DNA of 64,000 nucleotides, taken from assembly GCF_002160765.1 (NCBI RefSeq), contig NZ_NFLF01000011.1, forward strand, positions 52,143-116,142, read 5' to 3'. A program made the translations under genes and the position numbers. Positions within the stretch are counted from its first letter, which is position 1. Every line of letters starts with the position of its first letter. The notes below the pieces were generated by a model that saw only the letters and a list, made by a program, of their open reading frames with translations, did not search any database and had not been told where the DNA came from. Origin of the DNA: Lachnoclostridium sp. An138 (GTDB lineage Bacteria; Bacillota; Clostridia; Lachnospirales; Lachnospiraceae). Positions 45,366 to 53,590 of this stretch are shown here, piece by piece.

Positions 45366-45602
45366 ATGGCCAAAAAGAAAAAAATAGATCTGAGAAATCT
45401 GGAGCCGGAGGAACAGCTCAAATATGAGATTGCCGGAGAGCTGGGACTTCTGGACAAGGTTATGTCGGAGGGCTGGAAATCTCTTTCAGCCAAGGAGACG
45501 GGCCGCATCGGGGGCCTGATGACAAAGAAAAAGAAAGAGATGAAAGAGAAGCTTCAGAAGGAAGAGGAGGAGAGGGAAAGCCTGATGGAAGAACTGCTGT
45601 GA
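45366..45602 (+). CDS. Small acid-soluble spore protein-like, alpha/beta family
   Basis: 78 aa. EEQLKYEIAGELGLLDKV resembles the SASP repeat with its protease (GPR) cleavage site between Ala and Gly/Ser in YEIA-x-ELG, and GWKSLSAKETGRIGGLMTKK resembles the DNA-binding GxVGGxMTK block. The tail is highly charged. SASPs coat forespore DNA. ATG 45354 is also possible but its Shine-Dalgarno would be too close. The frame continues after TGA 45600 for 22 coding-like codons to TAA 45674, so the C-terminus may be shortened. Divergent from classical SASPs. Confidence 0.65.
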   Translation: MAKKKKIDLRNLEPEEQLKYEIAGELGLLDKVMSEGWKSLSAKETGRIGGLMTKKKKEMKEKLQKEEEERESLMEELL

Positions 45603-45677
45603 GAACGGCTGCGGGAACTGATTCGGGAGCCGGAAGAGAAGCTGTTTTCGCAGGACTGTCTCCAGGAGAAATAAAAA

Positions 45678-45706
45678 TTGTAGAATGCCTGCAAATATAC
45701 TATAAT
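45678..45706 (+). promoter_or_regulatory. Promoter of the HipA-like gene
   Basis: TTGTAG, 17 bp, TATAAT, 49 bp before ATG 45755. Confidence 0.75.
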
Positions 45707-45754
45707 ACCTTATGAACAGACATTTGGAAGTATAGTTAAAAGGAGAGCGCAGGC

Positions 45755-46849
45755 ATGTATTTGATGGCAAAAGATATCCCTGTTCTGAAAATCGATAAGG
45801 GAAGGTGCAGGGTTCTGGAAAAGGAGCTTCTGCCATTCAGTTTGAGAAAGGATCGCGTGGCCCTGGAAGATTTTTATGGGATGTGGATCAGCAACCGGGC
45901 CATGGAGCTGTCCCGTACCAACGGGAAAATGATCCTGAATTCCCTCAGGGTCTCCCAGACGAATGATTTCAGAATCTGTATGGCCTGCCATGGCTTAAGC
46001 CTGTCGGATATGTACTGGCTGCGGGAAGAAGAGGAAGAGCTGACCTGGGACGAAGTCAATCTCTTTCAGAATGATATTTCAAAGGGAATGGCCTCGACGG
46101 CCCTTGTGGGAGATGTACTGCATGAGCATGGAAAAATTCATACGCCGGAGCTGACCACTCAGGGACAGGCTGCCAAGGCCTGGGTCAGAAGGGACGGGAA
46201 TCTGTATCTGTATAAAATAGGGAAAAAAGAGCTGGCAGCGTCTGTTATTCTGGACGCCCTTGGCTTTTCTCATGTGCCCTATCGGAAAGTGGAAGGCGGA
46301 GAGCTGGAAGAGGTAGTTTCACCGGAAAGAAAGCAGAGAATTCTGGACTGGGATGAACGGGTGGTAAAATGCAGACTGATCGCGTCGCAGGAATATTCCA
46401 TGGTGAACTTTGAAGATTTTCAGATGTACTGCCAGTACGAAGGAAAAAATGTATACGAAGAGGTGCTCCGTCTGGACAGGAGACATTATCTGGAGATGCA
46501 GACGGCAGATTATATACTCAATAATATTGACAGACATGGGGCAAACTGGGGCTTTTTCATGGACAATGCCACCGGAAGGCTTACGGGACTTTATCCGCTG
46601 CTGGATCACGATCAGGCGTTTTCTGATGTGGAAGGCATGCTTTCTCAGACCACAGAGGAGAGATTTGATCTGGAGACGGCGGCCCTGCTGGCGGAGACAG
46701 AGCTTCATTCAGAGCTGGAAGCGGTACTCCGGCTTGACTGTCCGGAGGGCATCGGTGAAAAAAGGTGGAATCAGGTAAAAGAAAGGACCAGAAGACTTCG
46801 GGAAAGGCTAGCGTCGGCGTACAAGGGGCAATACGCCTCAGCCCTGTAA
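45755..46849 (+). CDS. HipA-like kinase-fold protein, stand-alone
   Basis: 364 aa. The C-terminal half carries the HipA catalytic pattern: ADYILNNIDRHGANWGFFMD (the N-x-D-R-H-x-x-N loop) and PLLDHDQAFSD with the metal-binding Asp. The N-terminal 130 residues differ from HipA. HipA phosphorylates glutamyl-tRNA synthetase and pairs with HipB; no HipB-like gene is next to it. AAGGAGAG precedes ATG 45755. The last 13 codons lie inside an inverted-repeat element (46810-46970). Related proteins of Clostridia are annotated as HipA-domain proteins, with unknown target. Confidence 0.7.
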   Translation: MYLMAKDIPVLKIDKGRCRVLEKELLPFSLRKDRVALEDFYGMWISNRAMELSRTNGKMILNSLRVSQTNDFRICMACHGLSLSDMYWLREEEEELTWDEVNLFQNDISKGMASTALVGDVLHEHGKIHTPELTTQGQAAKAWVRRDGNLYLYKIGKKELAASVILDALGFSHVPYRKVEGGELEEVVSPERKQRILDWDERVVKCRLIASQEYSMVNFEDFQMYCQYEGKNVYEEVLRLDRRHYLEMQTADYILNNIDRHGANWGFFMDNATGRLTGLYPLLDHDQAFSDVEGMLSQTTEERFDLETAALLAETELHSELEAVLRLDCPEGIGEKRWNQVKERTRRLRERLASAYKGQYASAL

Positions 46850-46970
46850 ATTAGCCTGTTTTCTGCGTTATCCTCAGTTAGCGTACAGGGCGTACGCGGA
46901 GTGAAAGTAACGTAGCAGGGGCGCAAATTCAGCCATTTTTGACCGTATTGTCCCTTGGTACACCGACGCT
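46810..46970. mobile_element. MITE-like element with imperfect terminal inverted repeats
   Basis: AGCGTCGGCGTACAAGGGG.. at the left end (46810-46835) and the complement of 46944-46970 agree in 24 of 26 aligned bases plus one gap. The 161-bp interval has no gene of its own, overlaps the 3' end of the HipA-like gene and has no clear target-site duplication. Confidence 0.5.
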
Positions 46971-46997
46971 GGACAGCCTGGAAACATAAAAATCCGG

Positions 46998-47026
46998 TTG
47001 TATTTTTGCCTTCTGGCTGGTATAAT
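46998..47026 (+). promoter_or_regulatory. Promoter of the riboswitch-controlled gene
   Basis: TTGTAT, 17 bp, TATAAT, about 25 bp before the first aptamer. Confidence 0.8.
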
Positions 47027-47050
47027 AACGATAATTTCATAATTCCGGCA

Positions 47051-47286
47051 GAGGATAACCCTAGAGACTTCCGGGGGAATGCAGCAGCATATGTATTCAG
47101 AGGGAGCGCCGAAGAAGCAAACGAAGGAACTCATCATTCCCGAGTGGAAACTGACAGGCAAAAGGAAGGTTATCCGACGGAACTCTGGAGAGAGCGGCAG
47201 AATCAACAGGTAAGAACGGACGAACGGATTTTACCGGAAGTATGCCGCCGCCTACGTGGCTATAACCAACTGGTAAAAGGACAGAG
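47051..47286 (+). ncRNA. Tandem glycine-riboswitch-like RNA (gcvT type), divergent
   Basis: Order and wording follow the tandem gcvT riboswitch of Bacillus. P1 of the first aptamer is GGATAACC (47053-47060) with GGTTATCC (47168-47175). Its core has GCGCCGAAG (47106-47114), AGCAA and CAGGCAAAAGG (47155-47165). The linker GACGGAAC leads to CTCTGGAGAG (47183-47192), which opens the second aptamer; GCGGCA/TGCCGC closes its P3, and AAAAGGACAGAG (47275-47286) closes its P1. Both cores differ from the consensus (GAAG-AAGCAA for GAAG-GAGCAA; a short second P3b arm). Ligand may be glycine or something else. Confidence 0.7.
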
Positions 47287-47322
47287 AGACAGATGGAAAG
47301 CATCTGTTTCCCTGTCCTTTTT
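47275..47322 (+). terminator. Riboswitch expression-platform terminator
   Basis: AAAAGGACAG pairs with CTGTCCTTTT, with an inner CAGATG/CATCTG hairpin, and ends in a T-run. Its left arm is the same AGGACAGAG that closes the second aptamer, so ligand binding should block it and turn the gene on. Confidence 0.8.
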
Positions 47323-47401
47323 GATTTCCGCGGCCACGGCGGGCAGGGGCGCGCCCTGCCCGCCGGCCGCGGAGGGACACAGCAGGAAAGGAGAAAATGT
47401 T

Positions 47402-48658
47402 ATGAGGATGATGCTGGTCGGCGCAGGAGCTGTGGGAGAATGTATACTGAAAGTACTGAAAGAGCGCGGGGCGAAAGGCAGATGGCTTTCTTATGTCCTG
47501 ATAGCAGATTACGACGGGAAGCGGGCAGAAGAGGTGCAAAGACACCTGGAGGCTGAAAGGAGCGGGATTGTTTTTGCCAGCGCCTGCGTGGACGCGCATG
47601 ACAGAAAGGAGCTTGTCCGGCTCATGCAGGAGCACCGGATCGATTTTGTGATGGATGCGGCCTCACCTTTTGTGAGCAACTGCATTTTTGACGCTGCCTA
47701 TGAAGCCGGAGCCGATTATGCCAGCATGGGAACCTGGTCCGTTCCGAAAGAGCATCCGGCGTTTGGAACAGGCTTTGAGGGCAGTTATCTGGAGCCTATG
47801 ACGAAATACAATTTCGACCGGCATGAGGCATGGAAAGAAAAAGGACAGATGGCCTGCATCTGTCTTGGCATCGATCCGGGCGTGGTCAATGTCTTCGCGA
47901 AGTATGCGGCGGAATATCTCTTTGACGAGCTTTACGAAGTACATATCAAAGACGGCGGCAACCTGACGCCTCCGGAAAGTGAGAAAAACGATATTTTATT
48001 CGGCTTCAATCCCTGGACCGTGCTGGATGAGGTTATGAACCCAAACGCAGAGTGGGACAGGGAAAAAGGCTTCCTGATTGAGGATGCTTTTGCGGGCGAG
48101 GAAGAATTCCGGATGCCGGAGCCTTTCGGCATGAACCGTCTTGTGAAGGTAGAACATGAAGAGGTGGTTACGCTGCCCCGTTATCTCGGGCAATACGGCC
48201 TCCGAAAAGCAAGCTTTAAAATTGCGCTGGACGAGAACCTTCTGAATGCCCTGAAGGTCATTGACAGGCTGGGGCTTCGGAGTCTCCGCCCCGTCGAGGT
48301 AGACGGAGTCCGGGTGATCCCCAGAGACGTGGTGGCGGCCTGCGCGCCGAAACCCCAGGATATCGGCGCAGATATGACGGGCGGTATGTGTGTGGGAGCA
48401 CACTGCATCGGTGTGAAGGATGGAAAGCGCAGAGAATATTTTATCTATCAGCCTTTTGACAATGAGGACGCGCTGCAAAAATTCGGAATGCAGGCGGTAG
48501 TGGCCCAGACAGGATTCGGCGCGGCCCTTGGAATTGAGCTGATTGCCAGAGGAATCTGGAGAGATACCGGTGTCTTTTCACCCGAATATTTTCCATCCCG
48601 TCCTTTTATGGAGCTGATGAAAGAAACAGGACTTGCGTATGGCATAGAAGAGCGGTAA
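47402..48658 (+). CDS. Saccharopine dehydrogenase family protein
   Basis: 418 aa. N-terminal Rossmann fold MLVGAGAVGECILKVL with GxGxxG, then DFVMDAASPFVSNCIFDAAY, GADYASMGTW, a MACICLGIDPGVVNVFA motif and a C-terminal domain with VVTLPRYLGQYGLRK and DIGADMTGGMCVGAHCIG. The family includes saccharopine and carboxynorspermidine dehydrogenases that reduce imines of amino acids with NAD(P)H. ATG 47402 follows AAGGAG; the same frame runs upstream through the riboswitch and is not coding there. Control by a glycine-like riboswitch suggests an amino-acid substrate, perhaps related to glycine. Confidence 0.8.
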   Translation: MRMMLVGAGAVGECILKVLKERGAKGRWLSYVLIADYDGKRAEEVQRHLEAERSGIVFASACVDAHDRKELVRLMQEHRIDFVMDAASPFVSNCIFDAAYEAGADYASMGTWSVPKEHPAFGTGFEGSYLEPMTKYNFDRHEAWKEKGQMACICLGIDPGVVNVFAKYAAEYLFDELYEVHIKDGGNLTPPESEKNDILFGFNPWTVLDEVMNPNAEWDREKGFLIEDAFAGEEEFRMPEPFGMNRLVKVEHEEVVTLPRYLGQYGLRKASFKIALDENLLNALKVIDRLGLRSLRPVEVDGVRVIPRDVVAACAPKPQDIGADMTGGMCVGAHCIGVKDGKRREYFIYQPFDNEDALQKFGMQAVVAQTGFGAALGIELIARGIWRDTGVFSPEYFPSRPFMELMKETGLAYGIEER

Positions 48659-48910
48659 AATAAGTCTGTATCTGAGAAAAATTTTCCCTGAATTTTCATT
48701 CCTTTCCACAGGCGGCGGAACTGAGATGTATGTGCGCTTCTGCCGCCCGGGGGAACAAGAATATTTTACATATATTTTATAAATGCTTCACAGGAAAAAC
48801 ATAATGATCTGATTTACTGAAATGGAAAATTCTGCGCCGGAGATGGAGCCAGGACAGAGGCCGTCTGCGGCGGTGAATAAAAAAGATTTATGCAGTGAAA
48901 AGGAGAAAGG
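48659..48910 (+). other. Intergenic region before the sulfotransferase gene
   Basis: GGCGGCGGAA (48712) pairs with TTCTGCCGCC, a hairpin without T-run. The rest is AT-rich without a clear promoter. No gene seen. Confidence 0.4.
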
Positions 48911-50698
48911 ATGAAAAGCGAAGAAGGCAAAAAAGGGAAAAGGGTCAAAAAGAAGATTCTCATTGTGCTGGCTGTGCTGCTGGTGCTGATTGCGGCAGTC
49001 CCGGCGATTGCCATGTACGTGGGAAAGTCTTTTACGGCACAGGAGACAGTCGTTCGTACAGACTGGACTACCGACGTGGGGGAAGTTTTTGATCAGGATG
49101 CAGAGCATCAGATCGAGTACGCTCAGGCCGAGCTGGGTGACAGCATCCGCGTTCTGCAGCTTGTCCCCACGGATATTGAGGAGGAAGGGTTTACCTACTA
49201 CGATACAGCGGTGCAGGGTCGGTTGGAGGGAGCGCTGGAAAATCTGAAAAACACAGAAACTATGGACTGGACAGCTAAGACTCCGCTTGCAGTGCTCAAT
49301 CCCTACGGAACGGGAAGCAATGGACTGTATCTGTATTTTGAGACAGACCGGGAGACCCAGGTCAGCTATACGATTCATGTGGAAGACGAGAGCATTTCCG
49401 ACTATACGGCGACGGCAGACAATCAGGATGGAAATGCTTACAGCCGTACCCATGAATTTCAGATTATCGGCCTGGTGCCGGGTATGACCAATGAAGTTAC
49501 GCTGACCGTCACAGGTTCCTGGGGCAATGTACGGCAGGTTGTTCATTTTACGGTAGATATGCCGGAGACCCAGTCCGGATATCCGACACGCCTGGAATAT
49601 ACCGACGGGACTTCGGAGGAAGAGCCTGCGGATGGTCTGTACGCGATGATGCGCATCAATGGATATCTGGGCTACAGCTTTTTCTTTGATAACGAAGGCG
49701 TTCTCCGGTATGAGATGGTGCTGGAAGGATATGGGCCGGACAGGATCTTGTTTGACGGCGATACCATTATTACCTGCGTATCAAATGGAAAACTCGCGCG
49801 CCTGAATGGGCTGGGACAGGTAGAGCAGGTCTATGATCTGGGAGAATATGCCCTTCATCATGACATAGGATTCGGACAGGATGGGGAAATTCTGGCTCTG
49901 GCAGAGCTGGAGGGTTCAGAAAATGTAGAGGATTTGCTGATTTCCATCGATATGGAGAGCGGAGAGGTCACACAGCTTATCGATTTCAAAGAGGCCATGT
50001 CCGGATATTATGAGATGACCCGCCCGATTTCGGCTACAGACGATTTCTTCTGGCAGGCCGGAGAATGGGACTGGATTCATCTGAACAGCCTTCAGTACAT
50101 GGAAGAGGATGACAGCCTGATCGTATCGTCGAGAGAGACTTCTACGATCATCAAGCTGAAGAATATCCATGGGGACACAGAACTTGACTGGCTGGCAGGA
50201 GACAGCCGTTTCTGGGATGATACGCCGTACGCAGATTACTGTCTGGAACAGGAAGGAGATTTCGTGCCCCAGTACGGCCAGCATTGTGTGGAATATCTCT
50301 ATGACGGAGATGAGGAAGACGTCTATTACCTGGCTATATACAATAACAACTACTGGTCTCTGAACAGCCGGGATGATTTTGATTTGGAACTTGCAGACAG
50401 CGTCGGGACAGATTTGTATGGTCTGGGAGATGAGACAAGCCAGGTCTACGTTTATAAGATCGATGAGAATAACGGCACCTTTGCGCTGGACTCTTCCTTT
50501 GACGTTCCCTATTCCAGTATCGTTTCAAACGGTTCCGTATACGGAGACAGCGGACACTGGGTTGTTAACAGCGGAGTGTCCAAGGTCTTTGGAGAATATG
50601 GCGCGGAAGGAAACCTGATCCGGGAATTTTCATATGAGTGTGACATGCAGAATTACCGGACGTTCAAGTATGATTTTACAGGATTCTGGTTTGAATAA
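48911..50698 (+). CDS. Arylsulfate sulfotransferase (AssT-like)
   Basis: 595 aa. N-terminal membrane helix (about 16-38, IVLAVLLVLIAAVPAIAMYV) as anchor or signal, an N-terminal beta domain of about 180 residues, then a beta-propeller of the ASST family: YALHHDIGFGQDGEILALAE, WDWIHLNSLQYMEEDDSL, IVSSRETSTIIKL, DWLAGDSRFW and PQYGQHCVEYL. The conserved His residues (in HHDI, IHLN, QHCV) fit the catalytic and sulfate-binding positions; which one forms the sulfohistidine is not certain. AssT transfers sulfate between phenols without PAPS. AAGGAG precedes ATG 48911. TetR regulator follows. Confidence 0.85.
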   Translation: MKSEEGKKGKRVKKKILIVLAVLLVLIAAVPAIAMYVGKSFTAQETVVRTDWTTDVGEVFDQDAEHQIEYAQAELGDSIRVLQLVPTDIEEEGFTYYDTAVQGRLEGALENLKNTETMDWTAKTPLAVLNPYGTGSNGLYLYFETDRETQVSYTIHVEDESISDYTATADNQDGNAYSRTHEFQIIGLVPGMTNEVTLTVTGSWGNVRQVVHFTVDMPETQSGYPTRLEYTDGTSEEEPADGLYAMMRINGYLGYSFFFDNEGVLRYEMVLEGYGPDRILFDGDTIITCVSNGKLARLNGLGQVEQVYDLGEYALHHDIGFGQDGEILALAELEGSENVEDLLISIDMESGEVTQLIDFKEAMSGYYEMTRPISATDDFFWQAGEWDWIHLNSLQYMEEDDSLIVSSRETSTIIKLKNIHGDTELDWLAGDSRFWDDTPYADYCLEQEGDFVPQYGQHCVEYLYDGDEEDVYYLAIYNNNYWSLNSRDDFDLELADSVGTDLYGLGDETSQVYVYKIDENNGTFALDSSFDVPYSSIVSNGSVYGDSGHWVVNSGVSKVFGEYGAEGNLIREFSYECDMQNYRTFKYDFTGFWFE

Positions 50699-50706
50699 AT
50701 AAGGGT

Positions 50707-51294
50707 ATGGCAAATTCGACAAAGCAGGAGCTGGAGGAGGCTCTGAAAAAACAGCTTTTAAAAAAGCCTCTGGATAAAATTACGATACACGATCTGACAG
50801 AAGAGTGCGGCATCAGCCGGATGGCCTTCTATTATCATTTTAAGGATATTTATGATCTGATTGAATGGACCTGCCTGGAGGACGCGAGAAAGGCGCTTCA
50901 GGGGAAAAAGACCTATGACACCTGGCAGGAAGGGCTCCTTCAGATCTTTGAGGCTGTACTTGAAAATAAACCCTTTATCCTGAATGCGTACCGCTGTATC
51001 GGACGGGAGCAGATAGAGAATTTCCTGTTTCAGCTCACGTATGATTTAATCCGGGGCGTCGTAGAGGAAAAAGCGGAGACAGCAGAGATTTCAGAGGAGG
51101 ACAGACGCTTCATCGCAGAGTTTTATAAGTACAGCTTTGTAGGAATTATGCTGGACTGGATTCGCCGGGGAATGAAAGAGGACTATCAGGAACTGGTAAG
51201 AAAGATAAGCCTGACTCTCCGGGGAAATATACAAAATTCCATTGACAATTTTGTACAGGGCAGGCAGAGCAGCCCGGGCAGGACCGGGATATAG
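50707..51294 (+). CDS. TetR/AcrR family regulator (DhaS-like)
   Basis: 195 aa. N-terminal helix-turn-helix: TKQELEEALKKQLLKKPLDK, TIHDLTEECGISRMAFYYHF. The C-terminal part (TYDTWQEGLLQIFEAVLENK, FVGIMLDWIRRGMKEDYQEL) resembles the TetR_C_8 domain of DhaS-type regulators. It starts eight bases after the sulfotransferase stop with a weak RBS, so it is co-transcribed, and it ends before a strong terminator and the oleate hydratase gene. It may repress its own operon or the hydratase. Confidence 0.83.
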   Translation: MANSTKQELEEALKKQLLKKPLDKITIHDLTEECGISRMAFYYHFKDIYDLIEWTCLEDARKALQGKKTYDTWQEGLLQIFEAVLENKPFILNAYRCIGREQIENFLFQLTYDLIRGVVEEKAETAEISEEDRRFIAEFYKYSFVGIMLDWIRRGMKEDYQELVRKISLTLRGNIQNSIDNFVQGRQSSPGRTGI

Positions 51295-51308
51295 CAGAAA
51301 AATTTTAT

Positions 51309-51353
51309 CAAAACAGGACGGATGATAAGTTTTTTATCATCCGTCCTGTTTTG
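51309..51353. terminator. Terminator after the TetR gene
   Basis: A perfect 20-pair stem CAAAACAGGACGGATGATAA and complement, with a GTTTT loop and TTTTG in the 3' arm. Symmetrical, so usable on both strands. Confidence 0.85.
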
Positions 51354-51361
51354 TAAATGGA

Positions 51362-51409
51362 TTGTAACGCGCCGCCGGGTTAAGATAATCCTGTACAGAT
51401 GAAGTACAG
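51362..51409 (+). promoter_or_regulatory. Promoter and candidate operator of oleate hydratase
   Basis: TTGTAA, 16 bp, GATAAT, followed by the palindrome CTGTAC-N7-GTACAG (51391-51409) just downstream of the -10. The palindrome is a candidate TetR site. Confidence 0.55.
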
Positions 51410-51458
51410 CGGAATGATGTGGAAAATAAATTTAAAATTGGAAAGGCGGTTAGTGGAA

Positions 51459-53447
51459 ATGTCAAAAAAGAATACCAGACTGGCAGTTATATCAGCAGTC
51501 GCCGCAGGCGCGGGAGCCGCGGCAGTAATTGCGAAAAAATCCAGAAACAGGAAGACGGAAGAAGAGCGTGGAAAATCCGGAAAATCCGGAGAACCCGGAG
51601 AAAGCGGAAGCTTCCGGAATACAGAGCTGGGGAAGCAGAAAAAGAACAGCAGGGGAATCTATTACAGCAAAGGAAATTATGAGGCTTTTGCAAGACCCGA
51701 GAAGCCGGAAGGGGTAGAAGAAAAGAGCGCTTACATTGTTGGCAGCGGACTGGCTTCCCTGGCGGCGGCCTGCTTTCTGGTCAGAGACGGACAGATGCCG
51801 GGGTCTCATATTCATATTCTGGAAGCCATGGATGTGGCGGGAGGCGCCTGTGATGGAATTTTCGATCCGGGACGCGGCTATGTCATGCGGGGCGGCAGAG
51901 AGATGGAGGATCATTTTGAGTGCCTCTGGGATCTGTTCCGCAGCATTCCGTCCCTGGAGAAGCCGGAGGCCTCTGTGCTGGACGAATTTTACTGGCTGAA
52001 TAAGCATGATCCGAATTACTCTCTGTGCAGGGCCACCGTAAACAGAGGAGAGGATGCCCATACGGACGGAAGGTTTAATCTGAGCCAGAAAGGGTGCATG
52101 GAGATAGTAAAGCTGTTTATGACAAAGGATGAAGATCTGTATGACAAGACGATAGAGGATGTCTTTGACGAAGAGGTATTTGAGTCCACATTCTGGCTTT
52201 ACTGGCGAACCATGTTTGCCTTTGAAAACTGGCACAGCGCTCTGGAAATGAAACTGTATTTTCAGAGATTTCTCCATCATATCGCCGGTCTTCCGGATTT
52301 CAGCGCTCTGAAATTCACGAGATATAATCAGTATGAATCACTGATTCTGCCCATGCAGAAATATCTGGAGGAAGCGGGGGTAGATTTTCAGTTTCATACG
52401 GAAGTGACCAACGTCATTTTTGACATAAAAGATGGAAAAAAGACAGCAAGGATGATTGAGTGCAGGGTGAAAGGCGTGGAGACAGGCATTTCCCTGACAG
52501 AAAACGATCTGGTGTTTGTCACAAACGGAAGCTGTACGGAAGGCACCATTTACGGGGACCAGAATCATGCGCCCAACGGAGACGCGGAGGTACGGACCAG
52601 CGGATGCTGGAACCTGTGGAAAAACATCGCGAAACAGGACGCTGTCTTTGGCCGGCCGGAAAAATTCTGCTCTGATGTCACAAAGACCAACTGGGAATCA
52701 GCTACCGTGACAACACTGGATGACAGGATTCTTCCGTATATCACCAACATCTGCAAACGTGACCCGAGAAGCGGGCAGGTAGTGACGGGCGGAATCGTGA
52801 GCTGCAAGGATTCCAGCTGGCTTATGAGCTGGACGATCAACCGGCAGGGACAGTTTAAGGAGCAGGAGCCGGAAAAAGTATGTGTCTGGGTATACGGTCT
52901 TTTTACGGACGTACCGGGAGATTATGTGAAGAAGCCCATGCGGGAATGTACGGGAAAGGAAATTACGGAGGAATGGCTCTACCATATCGGTGTCCCGGAG
53001 GCAGAGATTCCCGAACTGGCGGAGCACAGCGCAGTGTGCGTGCCGACTATGATGCCCTATATCACAGCCTTTTTCATGCCCCGGACAAAGGGAGACCGGC
53101 CGGATGTGATTCCGGATGGCTGCGTGAACTTTGCTTTTCTCGGACAGTTCGCGGAGACACCCAGAGATACGGTATTTACGACGGAATACTCGGTAAGGAC
53201 AGCTATGGAAGCAGTGTACGGTCTGCTGGGCGTGGACCGGGGTGTACCGGAGGTATGGGGCAGTGTCTACGATATCCGGGAACTGCTCAGAAGCTCCGTG
53301 TGCCTGATGGATGGCAAATCCCCGCTGGAAATAGAACTCCCCGGTCCGCTGAACGCGTTGAAAAAGCCGCTGCTGAAGCTGGTAAAAGGAACCGTAATAG
53401 AGAAAGTCCTCAGAGAGCAGGGGGTGCTGAAGGATTCTATGCTGTAA
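51459..53447 (+). CDS. ohyA: Oleate hydratase with N-terminal membrane anchor
   Basis: 662 aa. A new N-terminus of about 75 residues holds one hydrophobic helix (LAVISAVAAGAGAAAVIA) and a Gly/Ser/Glu linker. The family begins at YYSKGNYEAFARPEKPEG and has the FAD motif YIVGSGLASLAAA (about residue 92), GGACDGIF, RGGREMEDHFECLWDL with the proposed active-site Glu, and NFAFLGQFAETPRDTVFTTEYSVRTAMEA near the FAD site. OhyA adds water to oleate and linoleate in the host-lipid-rich gut. Start ATG 51459 follows GGAAAGGCGG. Membrane anchoring is unusual for this usually soluble enzyme. Confidence 0.9.
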   Translation: MSKKNTRLAVISAVAAGAGAAAVIAKKSRNRKTEEERGKSGKSGEPGESGSFRNTELGKQKKNSRGIYYSKGNYEAFARPEKPEGVEEKSAYIVGSGLASLAAACFLVRDGQMPGSHIHILEAMDVAGGACDGIFDPGRGYVMRGGREMEDHFECLWDLFRSIPSLEKPEASVLDEFYWLNKHDPNYSLCRATVNRGEDAHTDGRFNLSQKGCMEIVKLFMTKDEDLYDKTIEDVFDEEVFESTFWLYWRTMFAFENWHSALEMKLYFQRFLHHIAGLPDFSALKFTRYNQYESLILPMQKYLEEAGVDFQFHTEVTNVIFDIKDGKKTARMIECRVKGVETGISLTENDLVFVTNGSCTEGTIYGDQNHAPNGDAEVRTSGCWNLWKNIAKQDAVFGRPEKFCSDVTKTNWESATVTTLDDRILPYITNICKRDPRSGQVVTGGIVSCKDSSWLMSWTINRQGQFKEQEPEKVCVWVYGLFTDVPGDYVKKPMRECTGKEITEEWLYHIGVPEAEIPELAEHSAVCVPTMMPYITAFFMPRTKGDRPDVIPDGCVNFAFLGQFAETPRDTVFTTEYSVRTAMEAVYGLLGVDRGVPEVWGSVYDIRELLRSSVCLMDGKSPLEIELPGPLNALKKPLLKLVKGTVIEKVLREQGVLKDSML

Positions 53448-53590
53448 TATGCAGAGCCAAAAATATTTTACGGACATAATCAAATATACCACTGCGGGGT
53501 TTGCAAATATGCCTGTAAATATACGCCTGCAAATATAAAAAACAGCGCTAAAAAACATCCCCGTGGGGCGGATTGTCTTTTGCTTCACTC
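53448..53590 (+). other. AT-rich spacer before the 69-bp repeats
   Basis: Short related words TGCAAATATGCC, TGTAAATATACGCC, TGCAAATATAAA follow one another at 53502-53540, then CCCC-GT-GGGG. TTGTCT at 53572-53577 is 18 bp before the TATAAT of the first repeat, a possible promoter. No gene. Confidence 0.4.
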
